From Methylobacterium sp. J-067 (GTDB lineage Bacteria; Pseudomonadota; Alphaproteobacteria; Rhizobiales; Beijerinckiaceae), in assembly GCF_022829465.1 (NCBI RefSeq), contig NZ_JAKSXZ010000085.1:1-64000 (forward strand): a stretch of DNA of 64,000 bases, in the 5' to 3' direction. This document shows positions 43,707 through 52,602 of this stretch, piece after piece. A model generated the notes under the pieces. It did no database searches. It had not been told where the DNA came from and saw nothing but the letters and a program-made list of their open reading frames with translations. The translations under genes and the position numbers were made by a program. How positions within the stretch are numbered: the stretch's first letter is position 1; every line of letters starts with the position of its first letter.

Positions 43707-44629
43707 GCCTCGATCTGATCCAGATGGTGCTCGCCACCGTGCTGGCCGCCGCGACGCCGCTCGTCATCGCGGCGCTCGGCGAACTCGTCACCGAGCGCGC
43801 GGGCGTGCTCAACCTCGGCGTCGAGGGCATGATGGTCTGCGGCGCGGCCATCGGCTTCGCGGCGGCGGTCGAATCCGGCTCGACCCTCGTGGGCGCGCTC
43901 GCCGGGATCGGCGCGGGGATGGCGCTCTCCGCCCTGTTCGGCCTGCTGACGGTGGGGCTCGCGGCGAACCAGGTCGCCTCGGGGCTCGCGCTGACGATCC
44001 TCGGCCTCGGCCTCTCGGGGCTCGTCGGCGCGGGCTATGTCGGGCTGAAGCGCGAGCCCGCACCCCATCTCCACCTGCCGGTCCTGAGCGACCTGCCGGG
44101 CATCGGCCGCCTCGTCTTCGGGCAGGACGGCTTCGTCTATGCAGGCATCGCCCTCGCCATCGGGGTCTCGTGGTTCCTGTGGCGCACGCGGGGCGGGCTG
44201 ATCCTGCGCGCCATCGGCGACGACCACACCGCCACCCATTCGCTGGGCCTGTCGGTGCGCGGCGTGCGATTCCTCGCGGTGCTGTTCGGGGGTGCCTGCG
44301 CCGGGCTGGCGGGGGCCTACCTGTCGCTGGCCTACACGCCGTTCTGGGCGCCGGCCATGACCGCCGGTCGCGGCTGGATCGCGCTCGCGCTCGTCGTTTT
44401 CGCCTCGTGGCGGCCGGCGCGGGTGGTGGGCGGGGCGATCCTGTTCGGCGGCGCCACCGTGCTGCAACTCCACGCCCAGGCTTCCGGTATCGGCCTGCCG
44501 GGGCAGTTGCTCTCGGCGCTTCCCTACCTCGCGACGATCCTGGCCCTGGTCCTGCTCTCCCTCGGGCGGCGGCGGGGCGGCTCGCAGGCCCCGGCGGCGC
44601 TCGGCCGAGATTTCACCCCGCACCGATAG
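43703..44629 (+). CDS. Nucleoside-type ABC transporter permease (YufQ/NupC-like)
   Basis: A 308-residue inner-membrane protein and partner of the preceding permease. ALGELVTERAGVLNLGVEGM is the conserved cytoplasmic loop, and ANQVASGLALTILGLGLSGL and GGACAGLAGAYLSLAYTPFW are typical helices. Coupled by ATGA to the gene before it. Confidence 0.92.
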   Translation: MSLDLIQMVLATVLAAATPLVIAALGELVTERAGVLNLGVEGMMVCGAAIGFAAAVESGSTLVGALAGIGAGMALSALFGLLTVGLAANQVASGLALTILGLGLSGLVGAGYVGLKREPAPHLHLPVLSDLPGIGRLVFGQDGFVYAGIALAIGVSWFLWRTRGGLILRAIGDDHTATHSLGLSVRGVRFLAVLFGGACAGLAGAYLSLAYTPFWAPAMTAGRGWIALALVVFASWRPARVVGGAILFGGATVLQLHAQASGIGLPGQLLSALPYLATILALVLLSLGRRRGGSQAPAALGRDFTPHR

Positions 44630-44646
44630 ACACCACACAAGGATAC

Positions 44647-45717
44647 ATGCGGATGTTGCGGACGACCCTCTCTGCCTGCCTCGGCGCGCTCCTCCTGTTC
44701 TCCGGCGCGGCGAGCGCGGAGGACAAGCTCAAGGTCGGCTTCGTCTATGTCGGGCCGGTGGCCGATTACGGCTACTCGTTCCAGCACGACCTCAGCCGCA
44801 AGGCGCTCGCCGAGGCGATGGGCGACAAGGTCGAGACCACCTATCTCGAGAACGTGCCGGAGGCCGACAGCGAGCGCGCCATCGAGAAGCTCGCCCGCTC
44901 CGGCATGGGGCTGATCTTCACCACCTCCTTCGGCTTCATGGAGCCGACCCTGAAGGTCGCCAAGAAATACCCCAAGGTGAAGTTCGAGCACGCCACCGGC
45001 TACAAGCGCGCCGCCAACGTCTCGACCTACTCGGCCCGGTTCTACGAGGGCCGCTACGTCTGCGGGAAGATCGCCGCCAAGCTCTCGAAGACCGGCACGG
45101 TCGGCTACATCGCCTCCTTCCCGATCCCCGAGGTGGTGAGCGGCATCAATGCCTTCATGCTCGGCGCGCAATCGGTGAACCCGAACATCAAGCTCAAGAT
45201 CGTCTGGGTGAACACGTGGTTCGACCCCGGCAAGGAAGCCGAGGCCGCCAAGGCGCTGCTGGCTCAGGGCGCCGACATCCTCACCCAGCACACCGATTCC
45301 GCCGCGCCGCTGCAGGAGGCCGAAAAGCAGGGCAAGCTCGCCTTCGGCCAATCCTCCGACCAGTACCGCTTCGCCCCGAAGGCGCAGCTCACCTCCATCA
45401 CGGACGATTGGAACGGCTACGTGATCGGCGAGGCCAAGGCGGTGCTCGACGGGACGTGGAAGAGCCACGACACCTGGGGCGGCATCAAGGACGGCATGGT
45501 CGTCCTCGCGCCCTTCACCAACATGCCCGACGACGTGAAGGCCATGGCCGAGACGACGGTCAAAGACATCGCCTCCGGCAAGACGCACCCCTTCGCCGGC
45601 CCGGTGACGAAGCAGGACGGCACCATCGCGGTCAAGGACGGCGAGACCGCCCCCGACCCGATGATCCTCGGCATGAACTGGTACGTGAAGGGGATCGACG
45701 ACAAGCTCCCCCAATAG
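44647..45717 (+). CDS. BMP family ABC transporter substrate-binding protein
   Basis: A 356-residue periplasmic protein with signal peptide LRTTLSACLGALLLFSGAASA. The Bmp/Med family core follows: KVGFVYVGPVADYGYSFQHD, LIFTTSFGFMEPTLKVAKKY, YEGRYVCGKIAAKLSKTG and TQHTDSAAPLQ. Members bind purine nucleosides. It is last in the operon, 17 bp after the second permease. The C-terminal LGMNWYVKGI is conserved in its paralogue at 47644 only loosely, so ligand specificities may differ. Confidence 0.92.
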   Translation: MRMLRTTLSACLGALLLFSGAASAEDKLKVGFVYVGPVADYGYSFQHDLSRKALAEAMGDKVETTYLENVPEADSERAIEKLARSGMGLIFTTSFGFMEPTLKVAKKYPKVKFEHATGYKRAANVSTYSARFYEGRYVCGKIAAKLSKTGTVGYIASFPIPEVVSGINAFMLGAQSVNPNIKLKIVWVNTWFDPGKEAEAAKALLAQGADILTQHTDSAAPLQEAEKQGKLAFGQSSDQYRFAPKAQLTSITDDWNGYVIGEAKAVLDGTWKSHDTWGGIKDGMVVLAPFTNMPDDVKAMAETTVKDIASGKTHPFAGPVTKQDGTIAVKDGETAPDPMILGMNWYVKGIDDKLPQ

Positions 45718-45732
45718 GCGCGGCTCAGCGCC
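45717..45732. terminator. Short hairpin between convergent genes
   Basis: GGCGC and GCGCC form a 5-bp stem around GGCTCA, covering the last base of the BMP stop codon and the stop of the small reverse gene. It may act as a weak bidirectional terminator; there is no T-run. Confidence 0.25.
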
Positions 45733-45979
45733 CGGCGGGCATCCGCGCCGCCGGCGCCGTGCCCGTGACGGCGGGGCCGCGCGGGTTCACCGCGATGGCG
45801 TCGCCGGAGCGGACCGCCTCGGCGGCGTTGCGCGGGCCGGCGAGGCCCTTGGTGCCACCCGGCGCGGTCGCGGGCTCGCGCCCGGCCGGGGCGCCGGTCG
45901 ATTGCGCGGAGGCCGCGCCCGCCATCGCCACGAGGGCGCCGAGCCCGATCAGTGCCGTCGTCCTGAAACCCATCGCCAT
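45725..45979 (-). CDS. Small exported protein (84 aa)
   Basis: Signal peptide GFRTTALIGLGALVAMAGAASAQ followed by a low-complexity proline/glycine/alanine-rich tail with no cysteines. Preceded by GAGAGGA. No family recognised. It lies between the nucleoside importer (convergent) and the NCS2 permease (divergent). Confidence 0.6.
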   Translation of the reverse strand: MAMGFRTTALIGLGALVAMAGAASAQSTGAPAGREPATAPGGTKGLAGPRNAAEAVRSGDAIAVNPRGPAVTGTAPAARMPAGR

Positions 45980-46047
45980 CGTTCGGTCCTCTCTGATGAT
46001 GGGAACGAATGGCGCAGGCGCGCCCGAGTTCCCGTAACGCCCGACGC

Positions 46048-46063
46048 TGGCACATCATTTGCG
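46048..46063 (+). promoter_or_regulatory. Sigma-54 promoter of the NCS2 permease gene
   Basis: TGGCACA-TCAT-TTGCG, exact GG-N10-GC spacing, with six of seven bases of the -24 element and TTGC of the -12 element matching. The start would be near 46074, 36 bp before the ATG at 46110. Confidence 0.7.
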
Positions 46064-46109
46064 CATTCCCCGCGGCCGCGCTTCGCCTGCGCGCCACCGG
46101 GACCCCGCC

Positions 46110-47462
46110 ATGACGACCAGCGCCCCCCGCACCGCGCCTCCGAGCCGGGCCGCCCTCGGGCTGCTGGGCCTCCAGCACGTGCTCGTGATGTATGCCGGCG
46201 CGGTGGCGGTGCCCTTGATTGTCGGGCGAGCCCTCAAGCTGCCGCCGGAGCAGGTCGCCCTGCTGGTGAGCGCCGACCTGTTCGCGGGCGGCCTCGCGAC
46301 GCTGGTGCAGAGCTGGGGCCTGCCCGGTATCGGCGTGCGGATGCCGGTGATGATGGGCGTGACCTTCGCCGCCGTGACGCCGATGATCGCCATCGGCCTC
46401 ACCCCGGGCGTCGGCCTCACGGGCGTCTACGGCGCCGTGATCGCGGCGGGGCTCTTCGCGCTGCTGGCCGCGCCGCTCGTCGGGCGCCTGCTGCCGCTCT
46501 TCCCGCCGGTCGTCACCGGCACGATCATCCTCGTCATCGGCATCTCGCTGATGCGGGTGGGCGTGAACTGGGCGGCCGGGGGCATCGGCAGCCCGCATTA
46601 CGGCGCGCCCCTGCACCTCGCCCTCGCGGGCTTCGTTCTGTGCCTGATCCTGGCGATCACCCGCTATGCCAAAGGCTTTGCCAACTCCGCCTCGGTGCTG
46701 ATCGGCATCGTCGTCGGCACGGTTCTGGCCGGGTTCGCCGGCCTCGTCGATCTCGGCCACGTCGCCACCGCGCCGTGGTTCGACGTGGTGCGCCCCTTCG
46801 CCTTCGGCCTGCCGACCTTCGATCCCGTCTCCATCGTCACCCTCTGCGTGGTGATGGTCGTGGTGATGATCGAGTCGACCGGCATGTTCCTCGCGCTCAG
46901 CGAGATCTGCGCCGACCCGATGGACGAGGTGCGCCTGACCAAGGGCCTGCGCGCGGACGGGCTCGGCACGGTGATCGGCGGCGTGTTCAACACCTTCCCC
47001 TACACGTCGTTCTCGCAGAATATCGGCCTCGTCGGGGTGACGGGGGTGCGCACCCGCATGGTGGCGGTGGTCGGCGGGGTGATCATGCTCGGGCTCGGGC
47101 TCGTGCCGAAGCTCGCCGCCCTGGTCGAGGCGGTGCCCCTCTGCGTGCTCGGCGGCGCCGGGCTCGTGATGTTCGGCATGGTCGGCGCCACGGGGGCGCG
47201 GATCCTCGGCGGCGTCGACTTCGCCGGCAACCGCAACAACCTGTTCGTGGTGGCGGTCTCGGTGGGCTTCGGGATGATTCCTCTCGTGGCGCCGAACTTT
47301 TTCAAGGAGATGCCCCACGCTCTCCACCCCCTGCTCGAATCCGGCATCCTGCTCTGCGCCGTCTCGGCGGTCGGCCTGAACCTGTTCTTCAACGGGCTCG
47401 GGGATGCGGCCTCCGCGCGGGCGCACGCCGTCGATCAGGCGCGAGCAGCGGAAGCCCACTAG
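46110..47462 (+). CDS. NCS2 family purine/xanthine permease
   Basis: A 450-residue nucleobase:cation symporter with about 14 membrane segments. GLQHVLVMYAGAVAVPLIVG is the typical TM1 with the conserved QH pair, GVRMPVMMGVTFAAVTPMIA and GGVFNTFPYTSFSQNIGLVG carry family motifs, and the acidic residue of TM8 is seen in MIESTGMFLALSE. The substrate is a purine base such as xanthine, urate or guanine. The ATG after the sigma-54-like promoter is chosen; the frame extends upstream. It probably works with guanine deaminase. Confidence 0.9.
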   Translation: MTTSAPRTAPPSRAALGLLGLQHVLVMYAGAVAVPLIVGRALKLPPEQVALLVSADLFAGGLATLVQSWGLPGIGVRMPVMMGVTFAAVTPMIAIGLTPGVGLTGVYGAVIAAGLFALLAAPLVGRLLPLFPPVVTGTIILVIGISLMRVGVNWAAGGIGSPHYGAPLHLALAGFVLCLILAITRYAKGFANSASVLIGIVVGTVLAGFAGLVDLGHVATAPWFDVVRPFAFGLPTFDPVSIVTLCVVMVVVMIESTGMFLALSEICADPMDEVRLTKGLRADGLGTVIGGVFNTFPYTSFSQNIGLVGVTGVRTRMVAVVGGVIMLGLGLVPKLAALVEAVPLCVLGGAGLVMFGMVGATGARILGGVDFAGNRNNLFVVAVSVGFGMIPLVAPNFFKEMPHALHPLLESGILLCAVSAVGLNLFFNGLGDAASARAHAVDQARAAEAH

Positions 47463-47643
47463 CCCCGCCGGATTGGCGCGCGATTAAACAGGTCACGGTC
47501 ATCGCATAGGCGGCGGATGCTTGGGCCCCAGCGAGAACGACTTGCCGCGCTGCCGCAAATATCGGCTTCGCCGCCCTGCGGGACCTGCTTAAGCTTTCGA
47601 CCCGTCCGCCGCCTCCGGGTGGCTCGTCTGGCGTGAGTCCGTC

Positions 47644-48750
47644 TTGGCCCATCATCCGTTCACCCGCAGGACCCTGCTCGGCGCGGGGGCGCTCCTTGGC
47701 CTTGATGCGGCGGCGGGCGGGCGGGCCCGCGCCGCCACCCCGCTCACGGTCGGCTTCATCTATGTCGGGCCGAAGGACGATTACGGCTACAACCAAGCCC
47801 ACGCCCAGGCGGCCAAGGCCCTGAAGGGCATGAGCGGGATCGAGATCACCGAGGAGGAGCGCGTCCCCGAGACCAACGCCGTCGAGAAGACCATGGAGAG
47901 CATGATCAACCTCGACGGGGCGACGCTGCTGTTCCCGACCTCCTTCGGCTATTACAGCCCCTATCTCCTCAACGAAGCGCGCAAGAACCCGAAGATCCAG
48001 TTCCGCCATTGCGGCGGCCTCTGGACCGAGAAGGACCCGCAGAACGCCGGCTCCTATTTCGGCTACATCGCGCAGGGGCAGTATCTGAACGGCATCGTCG
48101 CCGCCCATGCCAGCAAATCGAAGAAGATCGGCTTCGTCGCGGCCAAGCCGATCCCGCAGGTGCTGAACAACGTCAACGCCTTCCTGCTCGGCGCGCGCAG
48201 CGTCGATCCGGCGATCACCTGCCAAGTGATCTTCACCGGGGAATGGTCGCTCGCGGTGAAGGAGGCCGAGGCCACCAACGCCCTGGTCGATGGCGGCGCC
48301 GACGTTATCACCTGCCACGTCGACAGCCCGAAGGTCGTGGTCGAGACCGCCGCCCGCCGGGGCGCCTTCGTCTGCGGCTACCATGTCAACCAGTCGCCGC
48401 TGGCCCCGCAGAAGTACCTGACCGGCGCCGAGTGGAACTGGCTGCCGATCTACAAGGACGCCATCGCCGCGATGCAGGCCGGCAAGGTGCCCGCGCATTT
48501 CGTGCGCGGCGGGCTGGCGGACGGCTACGTGAAGATGAGCCCCTACGGCCCGGCCGTGTCGGACGGCGCCCGCCGGAACGCGGATGCGGTGAAGGCCGAG
48601 ATGCTGAAGGGCGGCTACGCAATCATCAAGGGCCCGCTGAAGGACAACACCGGCAAGGAGGTGATGCCCGCCGGCAAGGCCTATCCGGAAAAGGCCGTCG
48701 AGCTGGAGGGCACGAACTACCTCGTGGAGGGCGTGAAGGGCTCAGTCTAG
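47644..48750 (+). CDS. BMP family ABC transporter substrate-binding protein (ureide/amide importer)
   Basis: A 368-residue periplasmic protein starting at TTG. The Tat-like signal has FTRRTLLGAGALLG and ends near ARA. Core motifs match the Bmp family: LTVGFIYVGPKDDYGYNQAH, LLFPTSFGYYSPYLLNEARK, YFGYIAQGQYLNGIVAAHAS and TCHVDSPKVVVE. A paralogue of the 44647 product. It precedes permeases, formamidase, biuret hydrolase and an ATPase, so its ligand is probably a ureide or amide, not a nucleoside. The 181-bp region upstream shows no clear promoter. Confidence 0.9.
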   Translation: MAHHPFTRRTLLGAGALLGLDAAAGGRARAATPLTVGFIYVGPKDDYGYNQAHAQAAKALKGMSGIEITEEERVPETNAVEKTMESMINLDGATLLFPTSFGYYSPYLLNEARKNPKIQFRHCGGLWTEKDPQNAGSYFGYIAQGQYLNGIVAAHASKSKKIGFVAAKPIPQVLNNVNAFLLGARSVDPAITCQVIFTGEWSLAVKEAEATNALVDGGADVITCHVDSPKVVVETAARRGAFVCGYHVNQSPLAPQKYLTGAEWNWLPIYKDAIAAMQAGKVPAHFVRGGLADGYVKMSPYGPAVSDGARRNADAVKAEMLKGGYAIIKGPLKDNTGKEVMPAGKAYPEKAVELEGTNYLVEGVKGSV

Positions 48751-48757
48751 GCGCGGC

Positions 48758-48773
48758 TGGCACGGTTTCTGCG
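48758..48773 (+). promoter_or_regulatory. Sigma-54 promoter before the second BMP-type permease genes
   Basis: TGGCACG-GTTT-CTGCG has a perfect seven-base -24 element and exact GG-N10-GC spacing; the -12 element has C in place of the first T. It lies in the 60-bp gap after the binding-protein stop codon and would start near 48784, 27 bp before the GTG at 48811. It could boost permease, amidase and ATPase expression separately from the binding protein. Confidence 0.5.
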
Positions 48774-48810
48774 CCGCCGGCCCGCACGAAGCGCGGAGGA
48801 ACCTGAACAC

Positions 48811-49953
48811 GTGGTTGCGGACGCCGCCCCCTCGAAGCTCGCCGCCGACAGGCCGCGCGGCTGGACCTCGCTGCCCCTGCGCGCGTGGCTCGCCCGCCGG
48901 TGCGAAGCCCTCGCCATCCCGGTCGGGGCTGCCCTCGTCGGGTTCCTGCTGTTCGGGCTGTTCCTGGCCGCCCTCGGCAAGTCGCCCCTGCAACTCGTGG
49001 ACATCGTCTGGCGGGGCGGGTTTGGCTCGCCCTTCGCGCTCGGCAACAGCCTGCAGCGGGCCGCGCCCCTCCTCTTCGCCGCCCTGTGCGTGGCGTTGCC
49101 CGCCCGGCTCGGCCTCGTGGTGATCGGGGGCGAGGGCGCCATCGTGCTCGGCGGCCTCGCGGCGGCGGCCGCCGCCCAGCCCCTCGCCGGCCTGCCCGCC
49201 CTCCTCGCCGTGCCGCTGATGGCCGGCGCGGCCATGCTCGCGGGCGCCGTGTGGATCGGCGCCGTGGGCTGGCTCCAGGCCTATCGCAACGTCAACGCCA
49301 CCATCTCCAGCCTGCTCCTGTCCTACATCGCCATCGCGCTGGCGAACCACCTGATCGAGGGGCCGCTGCGCGATCCCGCGAGCCTCAACAAGCCCTCGAC
49401 CCTGCCCGTGGGCGACGCGTTCATGCTCGGGCCGATGCCGGTGATCGGCGTCCATTGGGGCCTCGGCTGCGGAATCCTCGCCTGCCTGATCGCCTACGTT
49501 CTCATGGACCGCACGACGCTGGGCTTCGCGGCGCGGATCGCGGGCGGAAACGTCCGCGCGGCGCAGATCCAGGGCTTGCCGGTCGGGCGGCTCATCGTCG
49601 GCTTCACGGCGCTCGGCGGGGCCTTCGCGGCGCTCGCCGGCTATTTCGAGGTCGCGGCGGTGCAGGGCAACGCCAACGGCACCCTGGCGGCGGGCTACGG
49701 CTACACCGGCATCCTCGTCGCCTTCCTCGCCCGGCAGAACCCCCTCGCGATCATGCCGGTCGCCTTCCTCCTCGGCGGCATCGAGGCGTCGAGCGGGCTG
49801 ATCCAGCGCCGGATGCAACTGCCCGACGCGACGGTGCTGGTGCTGGAGGGGCTGCTCTTCCTCGTCGTGCTCCTGAGCGAGACGCTCTACGGCCGGTTCA
49901 AGCCGTTCAACCCGCATCTTTGGGCGGAGAAGCGCGAGGCGGTCCCGGCATGA
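48811..49953 (+). CDS. BMP-type ABC transporter permease
   Basis: A 380-residue inner-membrane protein of the same class as the 42630 product (LCVALPARLGLVVIGGEGAI, NVNATISSLLLSYIAIALAN, GYGYTGILVAFLARQNPLAI). The NVNATISSLL segment corresponds to the loop before the central helices. GTG start. Its stop overlaps the next permease (ATGA). Confidence 0.92.
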   Translation: MVADAAPSKLAADRPRGWTSLPLRAWLARRCEALAIPVGAALVGFLLFGLFLAALGKSPLQLVDIVWRGGFGSPFALGNSLQRAAPLLFAALCVALPARLGLVVIGGEGAIVLGGLAAAAAAQPLAGLPALLAVPLMAGAAMLAGAVWIGAVGWLQAYRNVNATISSLLLSYIAIALANHLIEGPLRDPASLNKPSTLPVGDAFMLGPMPVIGVHWGLGCGILACLIAYVLMDRTTLGFAARIAGGNVRAAQIQGLPVGRLIVGFTALGGAFAALAGYFEVAAVQGNANGTLAAGYGYTGILVAFLARQNPLAIMPVAFLLGGIEASSGLIQRRMQLPDATVLVLEGLLFLVVLLSETLYGRFKPFNPHLWAEKREAVPA

Positions 49954-50873
49954 GCGACGATCTCGGCCTCTGGAGCGTGCCGCTGGCGATCCTCGGCGGG
50001 GCGATCCGCGTCTCGACCCCGTTCCTGTTCGTGAGCCTCGGCGAGACGATCACCGAGCGCTCGGGCCGGATCAATCTCGGCCTCGAGGGCACCCTCGTGT
50101 TCGGGGCGATGTCGGCCTACGCCACCGCCGTGCTCACGAACTCGCCCTGGGCGGGGGTGGCGGTGGCGGGGCTCGCGGGCGGGCTGTTCGGCCTGCTGCA
50201 TGGGTACATCTGCAAGTTCCCGAAGGTGAACGACGTCGCCATCGGCATCGCGCTGATGCTGTTCGGCACCGGCCTCGCGTTCTTCTTCGGCAAGCCGTTC
50301 ATCCAGCCCCCCGCGCCGCCGCTGCCGGCCATTCCGTTCGGGGCGTGGTCGGACCTGCCCCAGGTGCAGGCGGCGTTGCGGGTGAACGTGCTGTTCCTCG
50401 CGGGCGCCGCCCTCTCGGTCGCCCTGTGGTGGGGCTTCCGCAACACCAAGGCCGGGCTGATCCTGCGCGTCGTCGGCGACAGCGCCGACGCCGCCCGGGC
50501 GCTGGGCTACGACGTCGACCGGGTGCGCCTCGTCGCCACCGGGTTCGGCGGCGTGCTCGCCGGGATCGGCGGCTCCTACCTCTCGCTCTACTATCCGGGC
50601 TCGTGGAACGAGGGCATCTCCTCCGGCCAGGGGCTGATGGCGGTGGCGCTCGTCATCTTCGCCCGCTGGAACCCGCTCGCCTGCTTCGGGGCGGCGCTGC
50701 TGTTCGGCGGCGCGGGGGCGCTCGGCCCGGCGCTGCAATCGGTCGGCGTCTCGCAGGGCTATTACCTGTTCTACGCCGCCCCTTACGTCCTCACCCTCGT
50801 CCTCCTGATCGCCACCTCCTCGCCCGACCGGGCGCTGGCCGGGGCGCCGGGCGAGCTGTCCCTGTCGAAGTGA
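49950..50873 (+). CDS. BMP-type ABC transporter permease
   Basis: A 307-residue inner-membrane protein with the cytoplasmic loop SLGETITERSGRINLGLEGT and helices NDVAIGIALMLFGTGLAFFF and GLMAVALVIFARWNPLACFG. Partner of the preceding permease. Followed after 11 bp by the formamidase gene, not directly by an ATPase. Confidence 0.92.
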   Translation: MSDDLGLWSVPLAILGGAIRVSTPFLFVSLGETITERSGRINLGLEGTLVFGAMSAYATAVLTNSPWAGVAVAGLAGGLFGLLHGYICKFPKVNDVAIGIALMLFGTGLAFFFGKPFIQPPAPPLPAIPFGAWSDLPQVQAALRVNVLFLAGAALSVALWWGFRNTKAGLILRVVGDSADAARALGYDVDRVRLVATGFGGVLAGIGGSYLSLYYPGSWNEGISSGQGLMAVALVIFARWNPLACFGAALLFGGAGALGPALQSVGVSQGYYLFYAAPYVLTLVLLIATSSPDRALAGAPGELSLSK

Positions 50874-50884
50874 GAGTGGTGCCG

Positions 50885-51904
50885 ATGAACGGCCTCGGTG
50901 GATTGAACAAGTCGCCAAACGGCGTGGTGATCGGCCTCGTGCAACTGCAATTGCCGAAGATCGAGACCCGCGCCGACATCGCGGCGCAGACCGACCGGAT
51001 CGTGGCGATGGTCGGAAAGGCGCGGGCCAACCTCGGCACGATGGACCTCGTGGTCTTCCCGGAATACGCCCTCCACGGCCTGTCCATGGACATCCGCCCT
51101 GAGATCCTGTGCACCCTCGACGGGGCGGAGGTGGCCGCCTTCAAGCGCGCCTGCGCCGAGAACGAGATCTGGGGCTGCTTCTCCATCATGGAGGCGAACC
51201 CCGGCGGGATGCCCTACAATTCCGGCCTGATCATCGACGACCACGGCGAACTGAAGCTCTACTACCGGAAAATGCACCCCTGGGTGCCCGTGGAGCCCTG
51301 GGAGCCCGGCGACCTCGGCATCCCGGTGATCGAGGGGCCGAAGGGCGCCAAGCTCGGCCTGATCATTTGCCACGACGGCATGTTCCCGGAGATGGCGCGG
51401 GAGGCCGCCTACAAGGGCGCCGAGATCATGATCCGCACGGCCGGCTACACGGCCCCGATCCGCGAATCCTGGCGCTTCACCAACCAGTCCAACGCCTTCT
51501 GCAACCTGATGGTGACGGCCAACGTCTGCCTGTGCGGGTCGGACGGCACGTTCGACTCGATGGGCGAGGGGATGATCTGCAACTTCGACGGGGCGGTCCT
51601 CGCCCACGGCACCACCGGCCGGGTCGATGAGATCATCACCGCCGAGGTGCGGCCCGATCTGGTGCGCGAGGCGCGCCGACACTGGGGCGTCGAGAACAAC
51701 ATCTACCAGTTCGGCCACCGGGGCTACACGGCGGTGAAGGGCGGGGCGCAGGATTGCCCCTACACCTACATGACCGACCTCGCCGCCGGCCGCTATCGCC
51801 TGCCCTGGGAGGATCAGGTGGTGGTCACGGACGGCACCTCCTGCGGCTTCCCGGCGCCGACCCGCCTCTATGACGAGCCCTCCCGCCGGGAGGCCGCCGA
51901 ATGA
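50885..51904 (+). CDS. amiF: Formamidase (AmiF-like nitrilase-family amidase)
   Basis: A 339-residue cytoplasmic amidase of the carbon-nitrogen hydrolase family. The catalytic triad is Glu60 (VVFPE), Lys129 (YYRKMHPW) and Cys162 ([10 protein letters not shown]), with spacing like that of H. pylori AmiF. The full-length match and [17 protein letters not shown] suggest formamide as substrate, giving formate and ammonia; other short amides cannot be excluded. It is encoded inside a BMP-type ABC importer operon and overlaps the biuret hydrolase gene (ATGA), implying that imported amides are cut at once. Confidence 0.9.
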   Translation: MNGLGGLNKSPNGVVIGLVQLQLPKIETRADIAAQTDRIVAMVGKARANLGTMDLVVFPEYALHGLSMDIRPEILCTLDGAEVAAFKRACAENEIWGCFSIMEANPGGMPYNSGLIIDDHGELKLYYRKMHPWVPVEPWEPGDLGIPVIEGPKGAKLGLIICHDGMFPEMAREAAYKGAEIMIRTAGYTAPIRESWRFTNQSNAFCNLMVTANVCLCGSDGTFDSMGEGMICNFDGAVLAHGTTGRVDEIITAEVRPDLVREARRHWGVENNIYQFGHRGYTAVKGGAQDCPYTYMTDLAAGRYRLPWEDQVVVTDGTSCGFPAPTRLYDEPSRREAAE

Positions 51905-52602
51905 GTGGGACGGAGGGCACCTACGCCGCCGCCGAGCCCTATCCCTGGCCCTTCGACGGCGATCTGCGGCCCGGCAACACCGCCCTCGTCGTCATCGACA
52001 TGCAGACGGATTTCTGCGGCAAGGGCGGCTACGTCGATGCGATGGGCTACGACCTCGCCCTGACCCGCGCGCCGATCGGGCCGATCGGCCGCCTGCTCGA
52101 CACGGCCCGCGCCGCCGGCTTCCATGTGATCCACACCCGCGAGGGCCACCGGCCGGACCTCGCGGACCTGCCCGCCAACAAGCGCTGGCGCTCTTGCCGG
52201 ATCGGCGCAGGCATCGGCGATCCCGGCCCCTGCGGCCGGGTGCTGGTGCGGGGCGAGCCGGGCTGGGAGATCATCCCCGAACTGGCGCCGCTGCCGGGGG
52301 AGCCGGTCATCGACAAGCCGGGCAAGGGCTCGTTCTGCGCCACCGACCTGGAACTGATCCTCACGCAGCGGGGCATCCGCAACCTGATCCTCACCGGCAT
52401 CACCACCGACGTCTGCGTCCATACGACGATGCGCGAGGCCAACGACCGGGGCTTCGAATGCGTGATCGTCGCGGACGGCACCGCCGCGACCGATCCCGGC
52501 AACCACGAGGCGGCCCTGAAGATGGTGACGATGCAGGGCGGGGTGTTCGGCGCCGTCGCCACCTCGGCGGCGCTGATCGACGCGATGGGGCGCCGCGCAT
52601 GA
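51901..52602 (+). CDS. biuH: Biuret amidohydrolase (isochorismatase-like cysteine hydrolase)
   Basis: A 233-residue cysteine hydrolase that, in the closest enzyme I can recall (BiuH of Rhizobium leguminosarum), cuts biuret to allophanate and ammonia. The triad is Asp33 ([14 protein letters not shown]), Lys139 ([10 protein letters not shown]) and Cys172 ([13 protein letters not shown]), with the same spacing as Asp36-Lys142-Cys175 there. [18 protein letters not shown] and [12 protein letters not shown] look near-identical to that family. Allophanate would go to AtzF, encoded at 61309. Coupled by ATGA on both sides, between formamidase and the ATPase. Confidence 0.88.
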   Translation: MSGTEGTYAAAEPYPWPFDGDLRPGNTALVVIDMQTDFCGKGGYVDAMGYDLALTRAPIGPIGRLLDTARAAGFHVIHTREGHRPDLADLPANKRWRSCRIGAGIGDPGPCGRVLVRGEPGWEIIPELAPLPGEPVIDKPGKGSFCATDLELILTQRGIRNLILTGITTDVCVHTTMREANDRGFECVIVADGTAATDPGNHEAALKMVTMQGGVFGAVATSAALIDAMGRRA